A DNA stretch of 64,000 nucleotides, from assembly GCA_947252645.1 (NCBI GenBank), contig CAMXWF010000015.1:11427-75426 (forward strand), written 5' to 3'. The position numbers and the translations under genes are program-made. This DNA is from an uncultured Bacteroidia bacterium (GTDB lineage Bacteria; Bacteroidota; Bacteroidia; Bacteroidales; CAJPTX01). The notes below the pieces were generated by a model that saw only the letters and a program-made list of their open reading frames with translations, had not been told where the DNA came from and made no database searches. This document shows positions 53,580-62,590 of the stretch, in pieces (position 1 is the first letter of the stretch; every line of letters starts with the position of its first letter).

Positions 53580-54721
53580 ATGCCCCGATTGCGGCGATAG
53601 AGCCTAACCCCACCATAGACCAACAACCCGCCCAGCGTACCCACCACCAACGCAAAAAACAGACTCCCCACCACGAACTGCACCAGAGAACCCCGGATGT
53701 ACTCCACGTCCACCTCGCCCAGGGACGGCACGGCAAGGCCGCGACCCAAAAGCAACGCCCCAACGAGAAACTCCGCGTAGAGCAAAAAAGGTATCACTGG
53801 GGGAATGCTAGCATTGGAAGCCAAAAAGGCCGTATACGGATTGACGCGACAAAGCTTAGCCACTACGAAGGCCAACAACCACTGAAAACCCCAAAATGGG
53901 CTACAGCTGAAAAAGAGCCCTATGCCCACCGACAGGGCGATCACGCGCGCTGGAGCACTGGTCCCCAGCACATCCTCGCGCACAAAGGCCTTAAACCCTT
54001 TCCGATGGACGCTCTGCAGTATCCGGCGAGGTAGGTAGTAGACCAAGGCCTGCGGCACCAACGTGCAGTTGAGCGCCGCTATGCGCATGGAGTCCATGAA
54101 AGGCCTAAAATGCGACACCCGCGTGGCCTTGGGCTCGTAGTGTACGCGCACTGGCACGCTGCACACCTCTACACCCCGCCAACAGGCCTTCACCAGCACC
54201 TCAAGCTCCCCCTCGTAGCGCGGCCAACGTATATAGGGCCTCCGGAGCTGCGCAAGCGGATAGACTCGCAGGCCAGTCTGCGTGTCGGGCAGACGACACC
54301 CCGTACTGGCCAACACCCAGAAATTGGAAAAACGATTGCCAAAGCTATTGCGCGCAGGCATGCCCTCGTCACGCAAATCGCGACTCCCCAAAATCAACGC
54401 CGCCGGGTGCGCCACCGCTGCCCGGAAAAGCTCTTGCAAATCCTCCACGTGGTGCTGCCCATCCGCATCAAAGGTCAAAGCATGCGTGTAGCCCCTCTCG
54501 ACCGCAAGCCCAAATGCCCGATTGAGCGCATACCCCTTGCCACGATTGCGCCTATAGGAAATAAGCTCCTCCACGTGCAGCTCAGCCAACAGGCCCTCTG
54601 TACCATCCGTGCTCCCATCGTTGACCAACAGCACAGGCAAGCCCTGCGCCTGCACCGCACGCACCACCCCACACAACGTCCCGGCGTTGTTATACGTCGG
54701 TATTACTACTACAAGCCGCAC
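53576..54721 (-). CDS. Glycosyltransferase family 2 fused to a DUF2062 membrane domain
   Basis: From GTG 54721, 381 residues. A GT2 catalytic domain comes first: VVVIPTYNNAGTLCGVVRAV, LLVNDGSTDGT, LTFDADGQHHVEDL (DxD region) and PDTQTGLRVYPL. The C-terminal DUF2062 domain (about 240-370) has several hydrophobic helices and SPFWGFQWLLAF. GT2-DUF2062 fusions are known in Bacteroidota polyene clusters and may glycosylate a lipid-linked product. An in-frame ATG at 54766 would overlap the dehydratase by 58 nt; the GTG overlaps it by 13. Confidence 0.85.
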   Translation of the reverse strand: MRLVVVIPTYNNAGTLCGVVRAVQAQGLPVLLVNDGSTDGTEGLLAELHVEELISYRRNRGKGYALNRAFGLAVERGYTHALTFDADGQHHVEDLQELFRAAVAHPAALILGSRDLRDEGMPARNSFGNRFSNFWVLASTGCRLPDTQTGLRVYPLAQLRRPYIRWPRYEGELEVLVKACWRGVEVCSVPVRVHYEPKATRVSHFRPFMDSMRIAALNCTLVPQALVYYLPRRILQSVHRKGFKAFVREDVLGTSAPARVIALSVGIGLFFSCSPFWGFQWLLAFVVAKLCRVNPYTAFLASNASIPPVIPFLLYAEFLVGALLLGRGLAVPSLGEVDVEYIRGSLVQFVVGSLFFALVVGTLGGLLVYGGVRLYRRNRGI

Positions 54722-55125
54722 TCCTGGTAGTCTATCTTCATGCTCGCCACCACCGACCCCGCGCATAGCATCCTCGCCTGCACGCGCCCTGCGCGGGGCA
54801 AAGAAAAGTAGAGATCCAGAGGCCCTGATGTCTCGGGTAGCACAGGCGCCGTGAATTTGCAGTTCGGAATACTCACCCACTCTACTGGCCTACCCAGATG
54901 GTCCGAAAGGCAACATGCCAACATCTGCAGCAAACACACTCCTGGTACAATCTTGAAGCCCGGGAAATGACCCCGAAACACCCCATGCGCACCATCAACC
55001 TCCAGCCGATAGTGACTCTCGGCGCCCTCCTGCCCCACCACACTATAGGAAAATAGCCCCGCCAACCCATAGGCACTCTGCCTGGGCGCTTGTAGGGTGT
55101 CTGCTGTCTTGCTCTTCTCCATCAT
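54709..55125 (-). CDS. Hotdog-fold hydroxyacyl-ACP dehydratase (ApeI/FabZ-like)
   Basis: A 138-residue hotdog protein expected to dehydrate 3-hydroxyacyl-ACP during polyene chain building. The motif GHFPGFKIVPGVCLLQML matches FabZ/ApeI, with catalytic His in GHFP. The acid usual in FabZ (PGV...E) is a Gln here, as in divergent ApeI-type members. Its end overlaps the glycosyltransferase start; the LolA-like gene lies 27 bp upstream. Confidence 0.8.
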   Translation of the reverse strand: MMEKSKTADTLQAPRQSAYGLAGLFSYSVVGQEGAESHYRLEVDGAHGVFRGHFPGFKIVPGVCLLQMLACCLSDHLGRPVEWVSIPNCKFTAPVLPETSGPLDLYFSLPRAGRVQARMLCAGSVVASMKIDYQECGL

Positions 55126-55152
55126 CCATCTAATCTACCCCCCCCACCCGCA

Positions 55153-55800
55153 TCACTGCGGCCAGGCCGAGAGCGGAAGGTTAAAACGCTGATTCGTAAA
55201 CTCATAGCTGATAGTATTGTCCCCTGGCATCAGCAGCTCCAAACGGCTCACCGCCAAATCGCCTGCCCGCAGGTAGATCGCTATCCGCGCTATCTGCTTA
55301 GCTACCCAAGCCCGCCGAGGCCTAAGCTCAAGAAGATACTCAGCTGTTCCCCTAAACAACGTAAGCGCGTATTGACTCCTAAGATTACCCAGACTGCGCA
55401 GCAAGGCCAACTCCAGCATTTGACCCAAGGGATTACCTCTTCCCCTACCGCCAAACTTAGTCACCTCGCGCGTACCGCCCTCCTCCACAACCAAAGAGTC
55501 ACGATACACCGCAAGCTTACGCCGGGCGGGACGTTGATAATCAAAACAGACCCCCCGCCCCACCTCAAGGTAAAAACGCCCTTCCGACCGTCCTGGTGCG
55601 GCCAACAAAGGGGTGTGATGCTCCTCTACAAAATCTGCTGCCACGCTCCGCAGCTGACCATTGCGCACCTGCAAGGCCTGGGCCAGAGAATCCAGCGCAG
55701 GGCAGGGGCTATAGCCTGCTGGCTGCCCCCAGGAGACCTCCCGCAAGGCCAATAGTACGAGTAACCATACAACTCCTCTTCCCATCGCTGCACCCATCAA
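55153..55800 (-). CDS. LolA-like outer-membrane lipoprotein carrier protein
   Basis: A 215-residue exported protein. The signal peptide is cleaved at SWG|QPAGY, giving an N-terminal Gln. The mature part resembles LolA: AADFVEEHHTPLLAAPGRSEG, FYLEVGRGVCFDYQRPARRK and beta strands to the end. LolA-like proteins are standard in aryl-polyene clusters and may shuttle the lipid-like product through the periplasm. It overlaps the deacetylase gene by 4 nt. Confidence 0.8.
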   Translation of the reverse strand: MMGAAMGRGVVWLLVLLALREVSWGQPAGYSPCPALDSLAQALQVRNGQLRSVAADFVEEHHTPLLAAPGRSEGRFYLEVGRGVCFDYQRPARRKLAVYRDSLVVEEGGTREVTKFGGRGRGNPLGQMLELALLRSLGNLRSQYALTLFRGTAEYLLELRPRRAWVAKQIARIAIYLRAGDLAVSRLELLMPGDNTISYEFTNQRFNLPLSAWPQ

Positions 55801-56477
55801 TCCACGGGGAGCTGCACCGCCCTATAGCCCCGCGCATGCAAGGCTTCTATCAGCAGCTCCGTGGTCTCTGCTGCCTGGGGAAGCCTATCGTGTAGGAGAA
55901 TAATGGCCCCCGGGCACAGCCGCTTTACTATCCTATCCACTACCCGAGCCGGCGACCGATACATCGTGTCGAAGCTCCGGATCGTCCAACCTATAGGCCG
56001 AAGCCCCACACGCCGCACTGCCCGCGCTATCGGCGGATTGCTCACCCCGAAGGGCGGGCGAAAGCTCGTGCTATGCTGGCCACATACCGCCTCCAGCGCC
56101 CGCTGCGTCGCCCTAAGCTCTGCCGCAATCCTACTGCTCGACTGCAAGGGGAAATACCACTTATGGCCAAACGAATGGCTCCCCACAGCGTGACCATCGC
56201 GCACCATGGCCTGCAGCTGATCCCGGTGGAGCAACGCCTGCGCACCGATGCAGAAAAAGGTGGCGCGCACACCATGATTTCGTAGCACTCTGAGTACTCG
56301 AGCCGTACTTACACCACTCGGGCCATCATCGTAGGTCAGGCAAACTACAGGCTCCTGGGTGGCTAACCGCGTCTGGCACGGCATGTACACCTGCGCGCTC
56401 AGGGTCGAGCTGGCGTAGACCAGCCAACCCACCAAGCCCAATAGTACGGTGCCCCCCAACAACCAAAAAAAACACAT
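55797..56477 (-). CDS. Polysaccharide deacetylase (NodB-type)
   Basis: From ATG 56477, 226 residues with an N-terminal membrane anchor. NodB motifs are all visible: TYDDGPSG (motif 1), VGSHSFGHK (motif 2, metal His pair), RPPFGVSNP (motif 3) and IILLHDR (motif 5). It probably removes acetyl groups from a glycan, on the outer face of the inner membrane. The start codon is followed by a run of eight T. A longer frame to 56549 overlaps the ketosynthase-like gene and is unlikely. Confidence 0.85.
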   Translation of the reverse strand: MCFFWLLGGTVLLGLVGWLVYASSTLSAQVYMPCQTRLATQEPVVCLTYDDGPSGVSTARVLRVLRNHGVRATFFCIGAQALLHRDQLQAMVRDGHAVGSHSFGHKWYFPLQSSSRIAAELRATQRALEAVCGQHSTSFRPPFGVSNPPIARAVRRVGLRPIGWTIRSFDTMYRSPARVVDRIVKRLCPGAIILLHDRLPQAAETTELLIEALHARGYRAVQLPVD

Positions 56478-56478
56478 G

Positions 56479-57312
56479 CTAATCCAACAGTATGTAGGAA
56501 TAGTGCCCCTGATCGTATGTACCAATAGCCACCCCATGCAGGGCCTCACGCAAGGCCGAGGCCACTAGATATCCGCTTGACGTGAAAAACTCACCCGTCG
56601 CCTCAAAAACTCCCTGCGCCCCATAGCTGCTATAGCCCAACGGGCATGGCGGCCTCCCAGGCCCACCCGCAGCGCAACGCCCTATCTGCACCTCCCGCAA
56701 GCTGAAAGGGACACTCCCCACTGGACGGTCGGTAAGCATAAACGCCCCACTCCCCTCTCCTAGGCCATACGCACTCCCTAGGCCATAGGTGGGCAATATA
56801 CGTTCCAACTGAGGGGTAAGCTCATCGTAGAAGACCACTAGTACACGGTGAATTGCCCCGTCGCCAAGAAGCACCTGCGCTAGCTGCAACGCATAGGGCA
56901 CACTCTGAAAACCCTCCACCAGCGTGTAGTTAGGCCCACGATGCCCCAGCGTGAGCGCCAGCTGCCCCCCAAGCATATTGAAAGTCGACTGAATGAACGG
57001 GGTGGGCGACACTAGCTGCTCATTCTGCTGCAAATAGCTATCGGCAAAGCGCGAGGTGGCCTCTATAAACCCTAACCCGGTGGCTACCACGATGGCATCC
57101 GGAATCCCCGTCTGCTCTATACACGCCTGGGCGTTGGCCAGCGCGCAGCGCATGATGCGCCCCAACCTACGACGCTGCACAGCACTCACCTGCAGCCCCT
57201 GCGGCTCTGGTTGCACCACCCGTGCGGGCCCTAGCTGCCCACGTGCATCCCGTGCGCGCGCCGCATGGCCCGTGGTGGCATACGCCTCAAAGCACACTGG
57301 ACACTCTCCCAT
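56479..57312 (-). CDS. Ketosynthase-like protein without active-site Cys (chain-length-factor-like)
   Basis: A 277-residue protein with the first half of a ketosynthase fold (AIVVATGLGFIEATSRFADS, FIQSTFNMLGGQLALTLGH). Where ketosynthases have the nucleophile Cys it reads YTLVEGFQSV (residues 130-138), so it cannot condense. It resembles the ketosynthase-like proteins that pair with a true ketosynthase to set chain length in aryl-polyene clusters. It is 2 bp from the ketosynthase gene. Confidence 0.82.
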   Translation of the reverse strand: MGECPVCFEAYATTGHAARARDARGQLGPARVVQPEPQGLQVSAVQRRRLGRIMRCALANAQACIEQTGIPDAIVVATGLGFIEATSRFADSYLQQNEQLVSPTPFIQSTFNMLGGQLALTLGHRGPNYTLVEGFQSVPYALQLAQVLLGDGAIHRVLVVFYDELTPQLERILPTYGLGSAYGLGEGSGAFMLTDRPVGSVPFSLREVQIGRCAAGGPGRPPCPLGYSSYGAQGVFEATGEFFTSSGYLVASALREALHGVAIGTYDQGHYSYILLD

Positions 57313-57314
57313 TC

Positions 57315-58538
57315 CTACCCCAGCCTTTCAAAAATTAGCGAGGTGCAGTTGCCACCAAAGCCAAAGCTATTGGTCATGGCGTAGGGCCGAGAACCTAATG
57401 CCGTGAGACCTACGGCTGGAGGGTGCGCCAACCCATCAAAGGGATGCGCAAAGCCCACGTTGGGCCACGCGGTCTGCTCCTCTAGAGCAAGGATAGCCAA
57501 CACGCTACCCAGTGCCCCTGCAGCCCCCAGCGTATGGCCCGTGTAGCCCTTTGTGCTGCTGTAGGCGGGCACCAACTCACCAAAAACATTCCGCATGGCC
57601 CTGTACTCGGCACTGTCGTTAGTCGGGGTAGCCGTACCATGCGCATGGATATAGGCTATCGCGCCGGGGGCGACCCCAGCCTGCTGCAACGCACCCCGCA
57701 TGGCCTCCGCCGGGCCACGCCCCTCGGGTGAAGAACCCGTCTGGTGATAGGCATCGTTGGCGTTGGCCCCACCAACATACCTATACCGACTCCGCGTCAC
57801 TTCGCGGGAACTCGCCAGCAGCAGAAACGCCGCGCCTTCCCCGAGATTAAGCCCATCGCGCGCCCGGTCGAATGGCCTACAGCGCCGCGCGGAAGTCAGC
57901 CCCAACGAGCAGAATCCGTTGAGCGTGTACTGCGTTAAGGCCTCCACGCCCCCCACCAGCGCGTAGTCTAGCCGCCCACTCGCCACCAGCTGCGCACCCA
58001 GCAGAATGGCATTGGCCCCAGACGAACAGGCGGTCGAAACCCCTAACGTATAGCACAGGCCCCCAAGCTGCTCTGCCAGCCAATCTACCAGCGACCCAAT
58101 CGGGTGGTAGCAAAAAGCAGACGCACGCACCGCACGGTGCTCCAAGTAAGCCCCACGATATTCCCGCTCCGAGCAGTCCATACCGCCCGCCGTACTGCCA
58201 CACAGCAAGCCCACACGCTTCGTGGATAAGCAGCCTGGCGCTACCGCCCCCATGGCTTCTCGACAAGCCCACAGCGCCAACAGCGCTGCCCGTGGCACTC
58301 GATGCGTACTCACCACACCCAACCGATCCGCAAGCTCCGCATCAGCCATCTCCACACCAAACACCGGCAGAGTCAACGCGGTGGGTAACACTTCGGAAGC
58401 CAGCTCGGGCTGCGGGAAAAAGTCAGTCTGCGCACCCGCGCGCGCGCAGCCCAGCGCATGCAACTGCGCACGCATGGCCGCCACGCTTGCGCCCAGCGCG
58501 CTCACGCCCCCAAGCCCAACAACTGGAACTCCCGTCAT
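57315..58538 (-). CDS. Beta-ketoacyl-ACP synthase (FabF/KSII-like)
   Basis: A 407-residue condensing enzyme with a complete Cys-His-His triad: VSTACSSG (Cys171), HAHGTATPTND (His300) and TKGYTGHTLGAAG (His335). C-terminal NSFGFGGNCT is conserved. It should extend an ACP-bound chain by two carbons. It lies 4 bp after the ACP gene and directly before the Cys-less ketosynthase-like partner, suggesting they form a heterodimer. Confidence 0.92.
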   Translation of the reverse strand: MTGVPVVGLGGVSALGASVAAMRAQLHALGCARAGAQTDFFPQPELASEVLPTALTLPVFGVEMADAELADRLGVVSTHRVPRAALLALWACREAMGAVAPGCLSTKRVGLLCGSTAGGMDCSEREYRGAYLEHRAVRASAFCYHPIGSLVDWLAEQLGGLCYTLGVSTACSSGANAILLGAQLVASGRLDYALVGGVEALTQYTLNGFCSLGLTSARRCRPFDRARDGLNLGEGAAFLLLASSREVTRSRYRYVGGANANDAYHQTGSSPEGRGPAEAMRGALQQAGVAPGAIAYIHAHGTATPTNDSAEYRAMRNVFGELVPAYSSTKGYTGHTLGAAGALGSVLAILALEEQTAWPNVGFAHPFDGLAHPPAVGLTALGSRPYAMTNSFGFGGNCTSLIFERLG

Positions 58539-58542
58539 GGTC

Positions 58543-58809
58543 CTACTTTCGCTCAGCCTCTATATAGGAGGCCATGCTCTCCACTGAGCGCAGCACCAGC
58601 TTACCCTGCTCCGCATCGCGGATCTTACAGGCATACTCCCGCTCGAGTAGCAAAGTCAACTCCAAGGCATCGATGGAGTCTAGCCCAAGCCCTCCATCTC
58701 CAAAAAGTGCCGCCGTGTCCTCTATGTCACCAGGCTGCACCCCCTCTAGATTCAGTGCCGCTACGATCTGCGCCTTGAGCTGCTGGCGCAGCTGTGCTTT
58801 CTCGTCCAT
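58543..58809 (-). CDS. Acyl carrier protein (cluster copy 2)
   Basis: An 88-residue ACP with the phosphopantetheine site GLDSIDALEL (Ser45). Its ATG overlaps the last base of the ketosynthase-fusion gene. It is one of two ACPs in the operon. Confidence 0.9.
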   Translation of the reverse strand: MDEKAQLRQQLKAQIVAALNLEGVQPGDIEDTAALFGDGGLGLDSIDALELTLLLEREYACKIRDAEQGKLVLRSVESMASYIEAERK

Positions 58810-60584
58810 TATCTGCTCCCCTCCCGAATATTAAATAGCATCATATGCGCACGGTAACCCTGCAGCGTGTAGTCGCACCAGCCCGCAATCGCAAGGGACG
58901 CATCACGAGGCCTAAGCAGCTGCATGAGCTGACAAAAGCGCACAACGCTGGGCTCCTCTGCTGCCATCAAAAACAGCGTCTCGCCCTGCAAACCATGACG
59001 GATGCATACCTCCCCGAGTGCCGTGCTAGGTAGCGTGTAGAGAAAAATAGAGGGGCTTCCCTGACCAGCCCGGGCCAACTGGGCCAAATGCTCCTGGTCG
59101 CGCGCCATGCAGCCATTGTGGTTAGCAAAAAGCACCGGGCTATGGCGCATCGCGGCACGCGCCACCCCATCCAGCAAGTAGCGCATGCCCACCGCGGCCA
59201 GCTGACTCTGCCCGTCCAAACGGGCAAACTTGTTGTCCACCTCCTCGTAGCGGCCGTAGGCCTCGCGAATGAATTGACCAAACCCGCGCTCCCCTCCATC
59301 TAGCACCACCCGCCCATCCACTAGCAAACGCCCCGACTCCAACTCCACCTCCCGCACAAGGCTACAGCGAAAGGGCTGGCCTCCAACTACATCCGATGCC
59401 CGATGCGCCCCGCGCGTAGCTAGGCCACAGACCAACGCCACATTGCAACCACCAAAGCCTGAAGCTGTCTTGAGCAAATAGCGCGCATCCCGAAGAGGGT
59501 GCGGAACCCTAGAAACCGCCACAGAATGACCCGTGCCGCAGGCTGAAAAACCGGGCGTACCACACACCTGCTGCCGCCTGAGAAATTCACTGTCGAGCAG
59601 CAGCTCGCTCAATCCACTCGCGCCCAACGTATGCCCCAGCGCGCCCTTAAGAGCCACTGCCGGCGTTTGGCTGAGGCCACTGAGGGCCAAGGCCTGGCTC
59701 TCCATCTCATCGTTGTAGCGCGTGGCCGTGCCATGCGGAGAAACCAAACCCACCTCCGCGCCCCCCACGCCCGCCTCGCGCAGGGCTTCCTCTATGGCCT
59801 CATGCAGGGGCATCCCGTCCGCAGAGGGCGCAGACAGATGGTACGCATCGTCGCTAAAGCCTCCCCCGCAAATTTCCATGGGCTGCTCCTCGCGCACTAA
59901 CGCCGCATCGCTCGTCACCAGCACTGACGCCGCGGACTCGCCCAAATTCAGCCCACTGCGTGCGCTGTCGAAAGGCCGAGCCGGCGCATACGACAGCGCC
60001 CTAAGCGCCGCAAAGCCCTCCACCACGAAGGGCGTTAGCTCATCGCCCGTGCAGACCAAAACGTTATCCACCTCGCCCCCACGCACCAACCGCTGGGCCA
60101 ACACCACCGCGGCCAAGCTCGACACGCACGCCTGCGAAACCACCAAGGGCTCGCGGCGCAAGCCCAAGGCCTCGTTGATACGCTGCGCCTGCTCCACAAG
60201 CCCCGTCTGTCCGTAATCCACTGCCCCAGTAGTCAAGTAGGCAATGTTCCCCTTCGAGGAAGCATAGATGAGCTGTGTACGCGCCGGCAGCAACTGGCTA
60301 GGCAGCTGGCCGAGCGTCTCTAAGCAGGCGCCCAGCAAAAGCTGGTCGAGCCTACTAGCCACCCCGTGCGCTGCCGCAGGAAGCATCGAAAAAACCTCCT
60401 CCGTAATCCGCCCAACTGGAGTCCTACGCCCCGACTGGAGCGTAAACTCAGATTGTCCCATCGACACCTGGCTCGTCAGCAAAGCCGACGCGCAGGCCTC
60501 CACCCCGTGTCCCAGCGCGCAGTAAAGCGCACCAGCCGTCAAATAGGCTACACGCCCCTCTGCCTTCGCCACGCCCGTATGCAT
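58809..60584 (-). CDS. Beta-ketoacyl synthase with a fused C-terminal ketosynthase-like domain
   Basis: A 591-residue protein. Residues 1-390 form an active ketosynthase: SQACVSSL (Cys153), SPHGTATRYND (His284), ALKGALGHTLGASG (His318), ASGFGGCN. Residues about 395-591 add a second domain with PVLFANHNGCMARDQEHLAQ and PSIFLYTLPSTALGE, which resembles the N-terminal ketosynthase-like domain PF13723 found in polyene clusters as a separate protein, without Cys. It may therefore be a ketosynthase and its partner on one chain. The start overlaps the thioesterase by 37 nt. Confidence 0.85.
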   Translation of the reverse strand: MHTGVAKAEGRVAYLTAGALYCALGHGVEACASALLTSQVSMGQSEFTLQSGRRTPVGRITEEVFSMLPAAAHGVASRLDQLLLGACLETLGQLPSQLLPARTQLIYASSKGNIAYLTTGAVDYGQTGLVEQAQRINEALGLRREPLVVSQACVSSLAAVVLAQRLVRGGEVDNVLVCTGDELTPFVVEGFAALRALSYAPARPFDSARSGLNLGESAASVLVTSDAALVREEQPMEICGGGFSDDAYHLSAPSADGMPLHEAIEEALREAGVGGAEVGLVSPHGTATRYNDEMESQALALSGLSQTPAVALKGALGHTLGASGLSELLLDSEFLRRQQVCGTPGFSACGTGHSVAVSRVPHPLRDARYLLKTASGFGGCNVALVCGLATRGAHRASDVVGGQPFRCSLVREVELESGRLLVDGRVVLDGGERGFGQFIREAYGRYEEVDNKFARLDGQSQLAAVGMRYLLDGVARAAMRHSPVLFANHNGCMARDQEHLAQLARAGQGSPSIFLYTLPSTALGEVCIRHGLQGETLFLMAAEEPSVVRFCQLMQLLRPRDASLAIAGWCDYTLQGYRAHMMLFNIREGSR

Positions 60585-60991
60585 TCCGGCTCGGTGAGCA
60601 ATAGCCCCCGTGACCCCATATCGTAGAACACCTGTACCGTATAGGCCCGCAGGGCCACCCGGCTACTCTTGGCCAGCACAAGCTCGTAGGAATAGATATG
60701 CTTGGCACTCGACGCCAATCGATAGGTCACCTCAACATACGCCTCCTCGTGATAGTGGAGCGCATGCAGATAGTTGATCTCCAAGCCCACCACGGGCAAC
60801 GCCAACCCATGCTCCGCAAAAAACTCCACCCCAAGCCCATACCGCTTCCCAAAACCCTCGCGGGCATCCGCAAGGTAATCCAAATACCGGCCATGCCACA
60901 CGATGCCCAGCTGATCCACATCGCTAAAGCGCACCCGCACCGGCTCACGATGGGTAAGCGAAGTAGCTGTCCCCGGACATTTTAGCTTCAT
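60548..60991 (-). CDS. Hotdog-fold acyl-CoA/ACP thioesterase
   Basis: A 147-residue 4-hydroxybenzoyl-CoA thioesterase-type protein with VRFSDVDQLGIVWHGRYLDY, including the catalytic Asp. It probably releases acyl or aryl chains during polyene synthesis or cleans stalled ACPs. It overlaps the dehydratase gene upstream by 4 nt. Confidence 0.87.
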   Translation of the reverse strand: MKLKCPGTATSLTHREPVRVRFSDVDQLGIVWHGRYLDYLADAREGFGKRYGLGVEFFAEHGLALPVVGLEINYLHALHYHEEAYVEVTYRLASSAKHIYSYELVLAKSSRVALRAYTVQVFYDMGSRGLLLTEPECIRAWRRQRGV

Positions 60992-61452
60992 AACGGTCTA
61001 GCGTAAAGTTTCATGCGTCCTGCAAACACCGTGTCCCCCGCAGCCCGCGTTACCGCCTCGGCCACCTGGTACCCCTCAAAATCCAGCACTATGCGCAGTT
61101 GCGTCTCCAGGCTCACCCCCACACGGGGCACCGTGGGCAGCTGCACTTTGTCCAACGACACCAAGAACCCCGGCCGTACGGGCTGCCTATTCAGCAAGGT
61201 CAAATAGCCCGCGCGCGCCGCCGCGCACTGCGCCACATGCTCTATCACCCCCTCGCGACTCAAGCACCCCCGAAGCACAAAATAGGTCTGCGCAGTCACC
61301 TCCAATCCAAACCTCCACCACCCCGCATGCTCACCATACAAAGCATCCACCAAGATCATCGGGTAGTCGTGCGGCATCACCGCCACCACCCCCGCCCCAT
61401 AGAGCGGCAAGGTAAGGTTAATATCCGTTCGACTCCGCTGACTCCCCGACAT
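60988..61452 (-). CDS. Hotdog-fold 3-hydroxyacyl-ACP dehydratase (ApeP-like)
   Basis: From ATG 61452, 154 residues. MPHDYPMILVDAL with a catalytic His and VIEHVAQCAAARAGY with the matching Glu fit the COG4706-type predicted dehydratase of aryl-polyene clusters. It would act in each extension round. It starts 4 bp after the methyltransferase stop and overlaps the thioesterase by 4 nt. Confidence 0.8.
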   Translation of the reverse strand: MSGSQRSRTDINLTLPLYGAGVVAVMPHDYPMILVDALYGEHAGWWRFGLEVTAQTYFVLRGCLSREGVIEHVAQCAAARAGYLTLLNRQPVRPGFLVSLDKVQLPTVPRVGVSLETQLRIVLDFEGYQVAEAVTRAAGDTVFAGRMKLYARPL

Positions 61453-61456
61453 GACC

Positions 61457-62590
61457 CTAGCTCCTCTCGCATAGCAGCAGCGTATGCCCCATCCCCAAGC
61501 CATCATGCTGCGCACGCACCCTCAGCCCCGCCTGCTCCACGAGCCCCTGGAGCTCCGCAAGGCCGAAAAACTTGCTACATCCATTGGCCAACGCTGCAAA
61601 ATACGGCGAGATCTGCGTCAGGCTAAACGCACTCGTCTCAAAGCGCTGACGATCCCAGAGCGGCTCCAGGATGGCAACCCTACCCGTTGGCCCAAGCGTT
61701 GCCTGAGCCCGCTGCAGGATACGCAGCACATCCGCAGGCGAAAAACAATCCAAGAATTGGCTCATCCACACCAGCTCCACGGGGGGCAAGGCCTGCTCGG
61801 CGGCTGAAAGCACCTCCGCGGGGCGCAACGTACCCGCGCCCGCCAGCACATCGCCGCCCACCAGGTGAATCCGCCCCACCGACGGATGCCCCCTACTCGA
61901 CTCCCGCAGCATCTCCAGCTGCGGGGGCAAATCAAACACCGTCACCTCCACCTGCGCATCGTACTCCACGCACTGCCGCGCAAACAACCCCGTATTGCCC
62001 CCCACGTCCAAGATGTGCCGCAAGGGCTGCGCAAACAGCAACGGCAACACCTCCTGGTAGGTAACATCAGAATAGAAGTGGTCAAAGGCAAACCAGCTAC
62101 GCCTGGCGGGCTCAGGCAGACTCGATAGCCCCTCGTAGATGGTTGCCCAAGGCCCCAACGTCGACAAGCCCTCCGGGCGACCCGTCTCGCAGGACGCCTC
62201 TAGCTCATGAAGCCCCCTATAGCACACATCCTGCATAAAATCCATGTCCACCTGCAGCTGCGGACTACGGAGCAAAAACCACCCGATTTTACCCAGCAGC
62301 CACCTACCATCCCGGAAAAGCACCACGCCCGCCGTAAGCCCCGACTCCAGCAGCAGCCGCAAAGCATAGCCCGAAAGGTGCGTCGAGGCCTCCAAGGCCT
62401 CGGTGGTAAGCCCGGCGGGTTGCCCGGCTAGGGCTTCCAGCACACCCCGCTTGACCAGCAGACGGCTCGTCTGAAACACCACTGGCCCATACACTATTGC
62501 CGCGGCCGCCCGTTGGGCCTCCAGCGCCGTATGGTGATCCCGACCGTAGTACCCCAAGCCCTCAAACGGCTCGCTATCCCTCTGCCCCAT
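61457..62590 (-). CDS. SAM-dependent methyltransferase (O-methyltransferase-like)
   Basis: From ATG 62590, 377 residues. A winged-helix-like N-terminal half (about 25-110) is followed by a class I methyltransferase: ILDVGGNTGLFARQCVEY (SAM motif I), VTVFDLPPQLEM, and WMSQFLDCFSPADVLRILQR. It resembles dimeric O-methyltransferases and may methylate the aryl head group. It overlaps the acyltransferase stop by 17 nt. The earlier in-frame ATG at 62647 is unlikely. Confidence 0.85.
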   Translation of the reverse strand: MGQRDSEPFEGLGYYGRDHHTALEAQRAAAAIVYGPVVFQTSRLLVKRGVLEALAGQPAGLTTEALEASTHLSGYALRLLLESGLTAGVVLFRDGRWLLGKIGWFLLRSPQLQVDMDFMQDVCYRGLHELEASCETGRPEGLSTLGPWATIYEGLSSLPEPARRSWFAFDHFYSDVTYQEVLPLLFAQPLRHILDVGGNTGLFARQCVEYDAQVEVTVFDLPPQLEMLRESSRGHPSVGRIHLVGGDVLAGAGTLRPAEVLSAAEQALPPVELVWMSQFLDCFSPADVLRILQRAQATLGPTGRVAILEPLWDRQRFETSAFSLTQISPYFAALANGCSKFFGLAELQGLVEQAGLRVRAQHDGLGMGHTLLLCERS

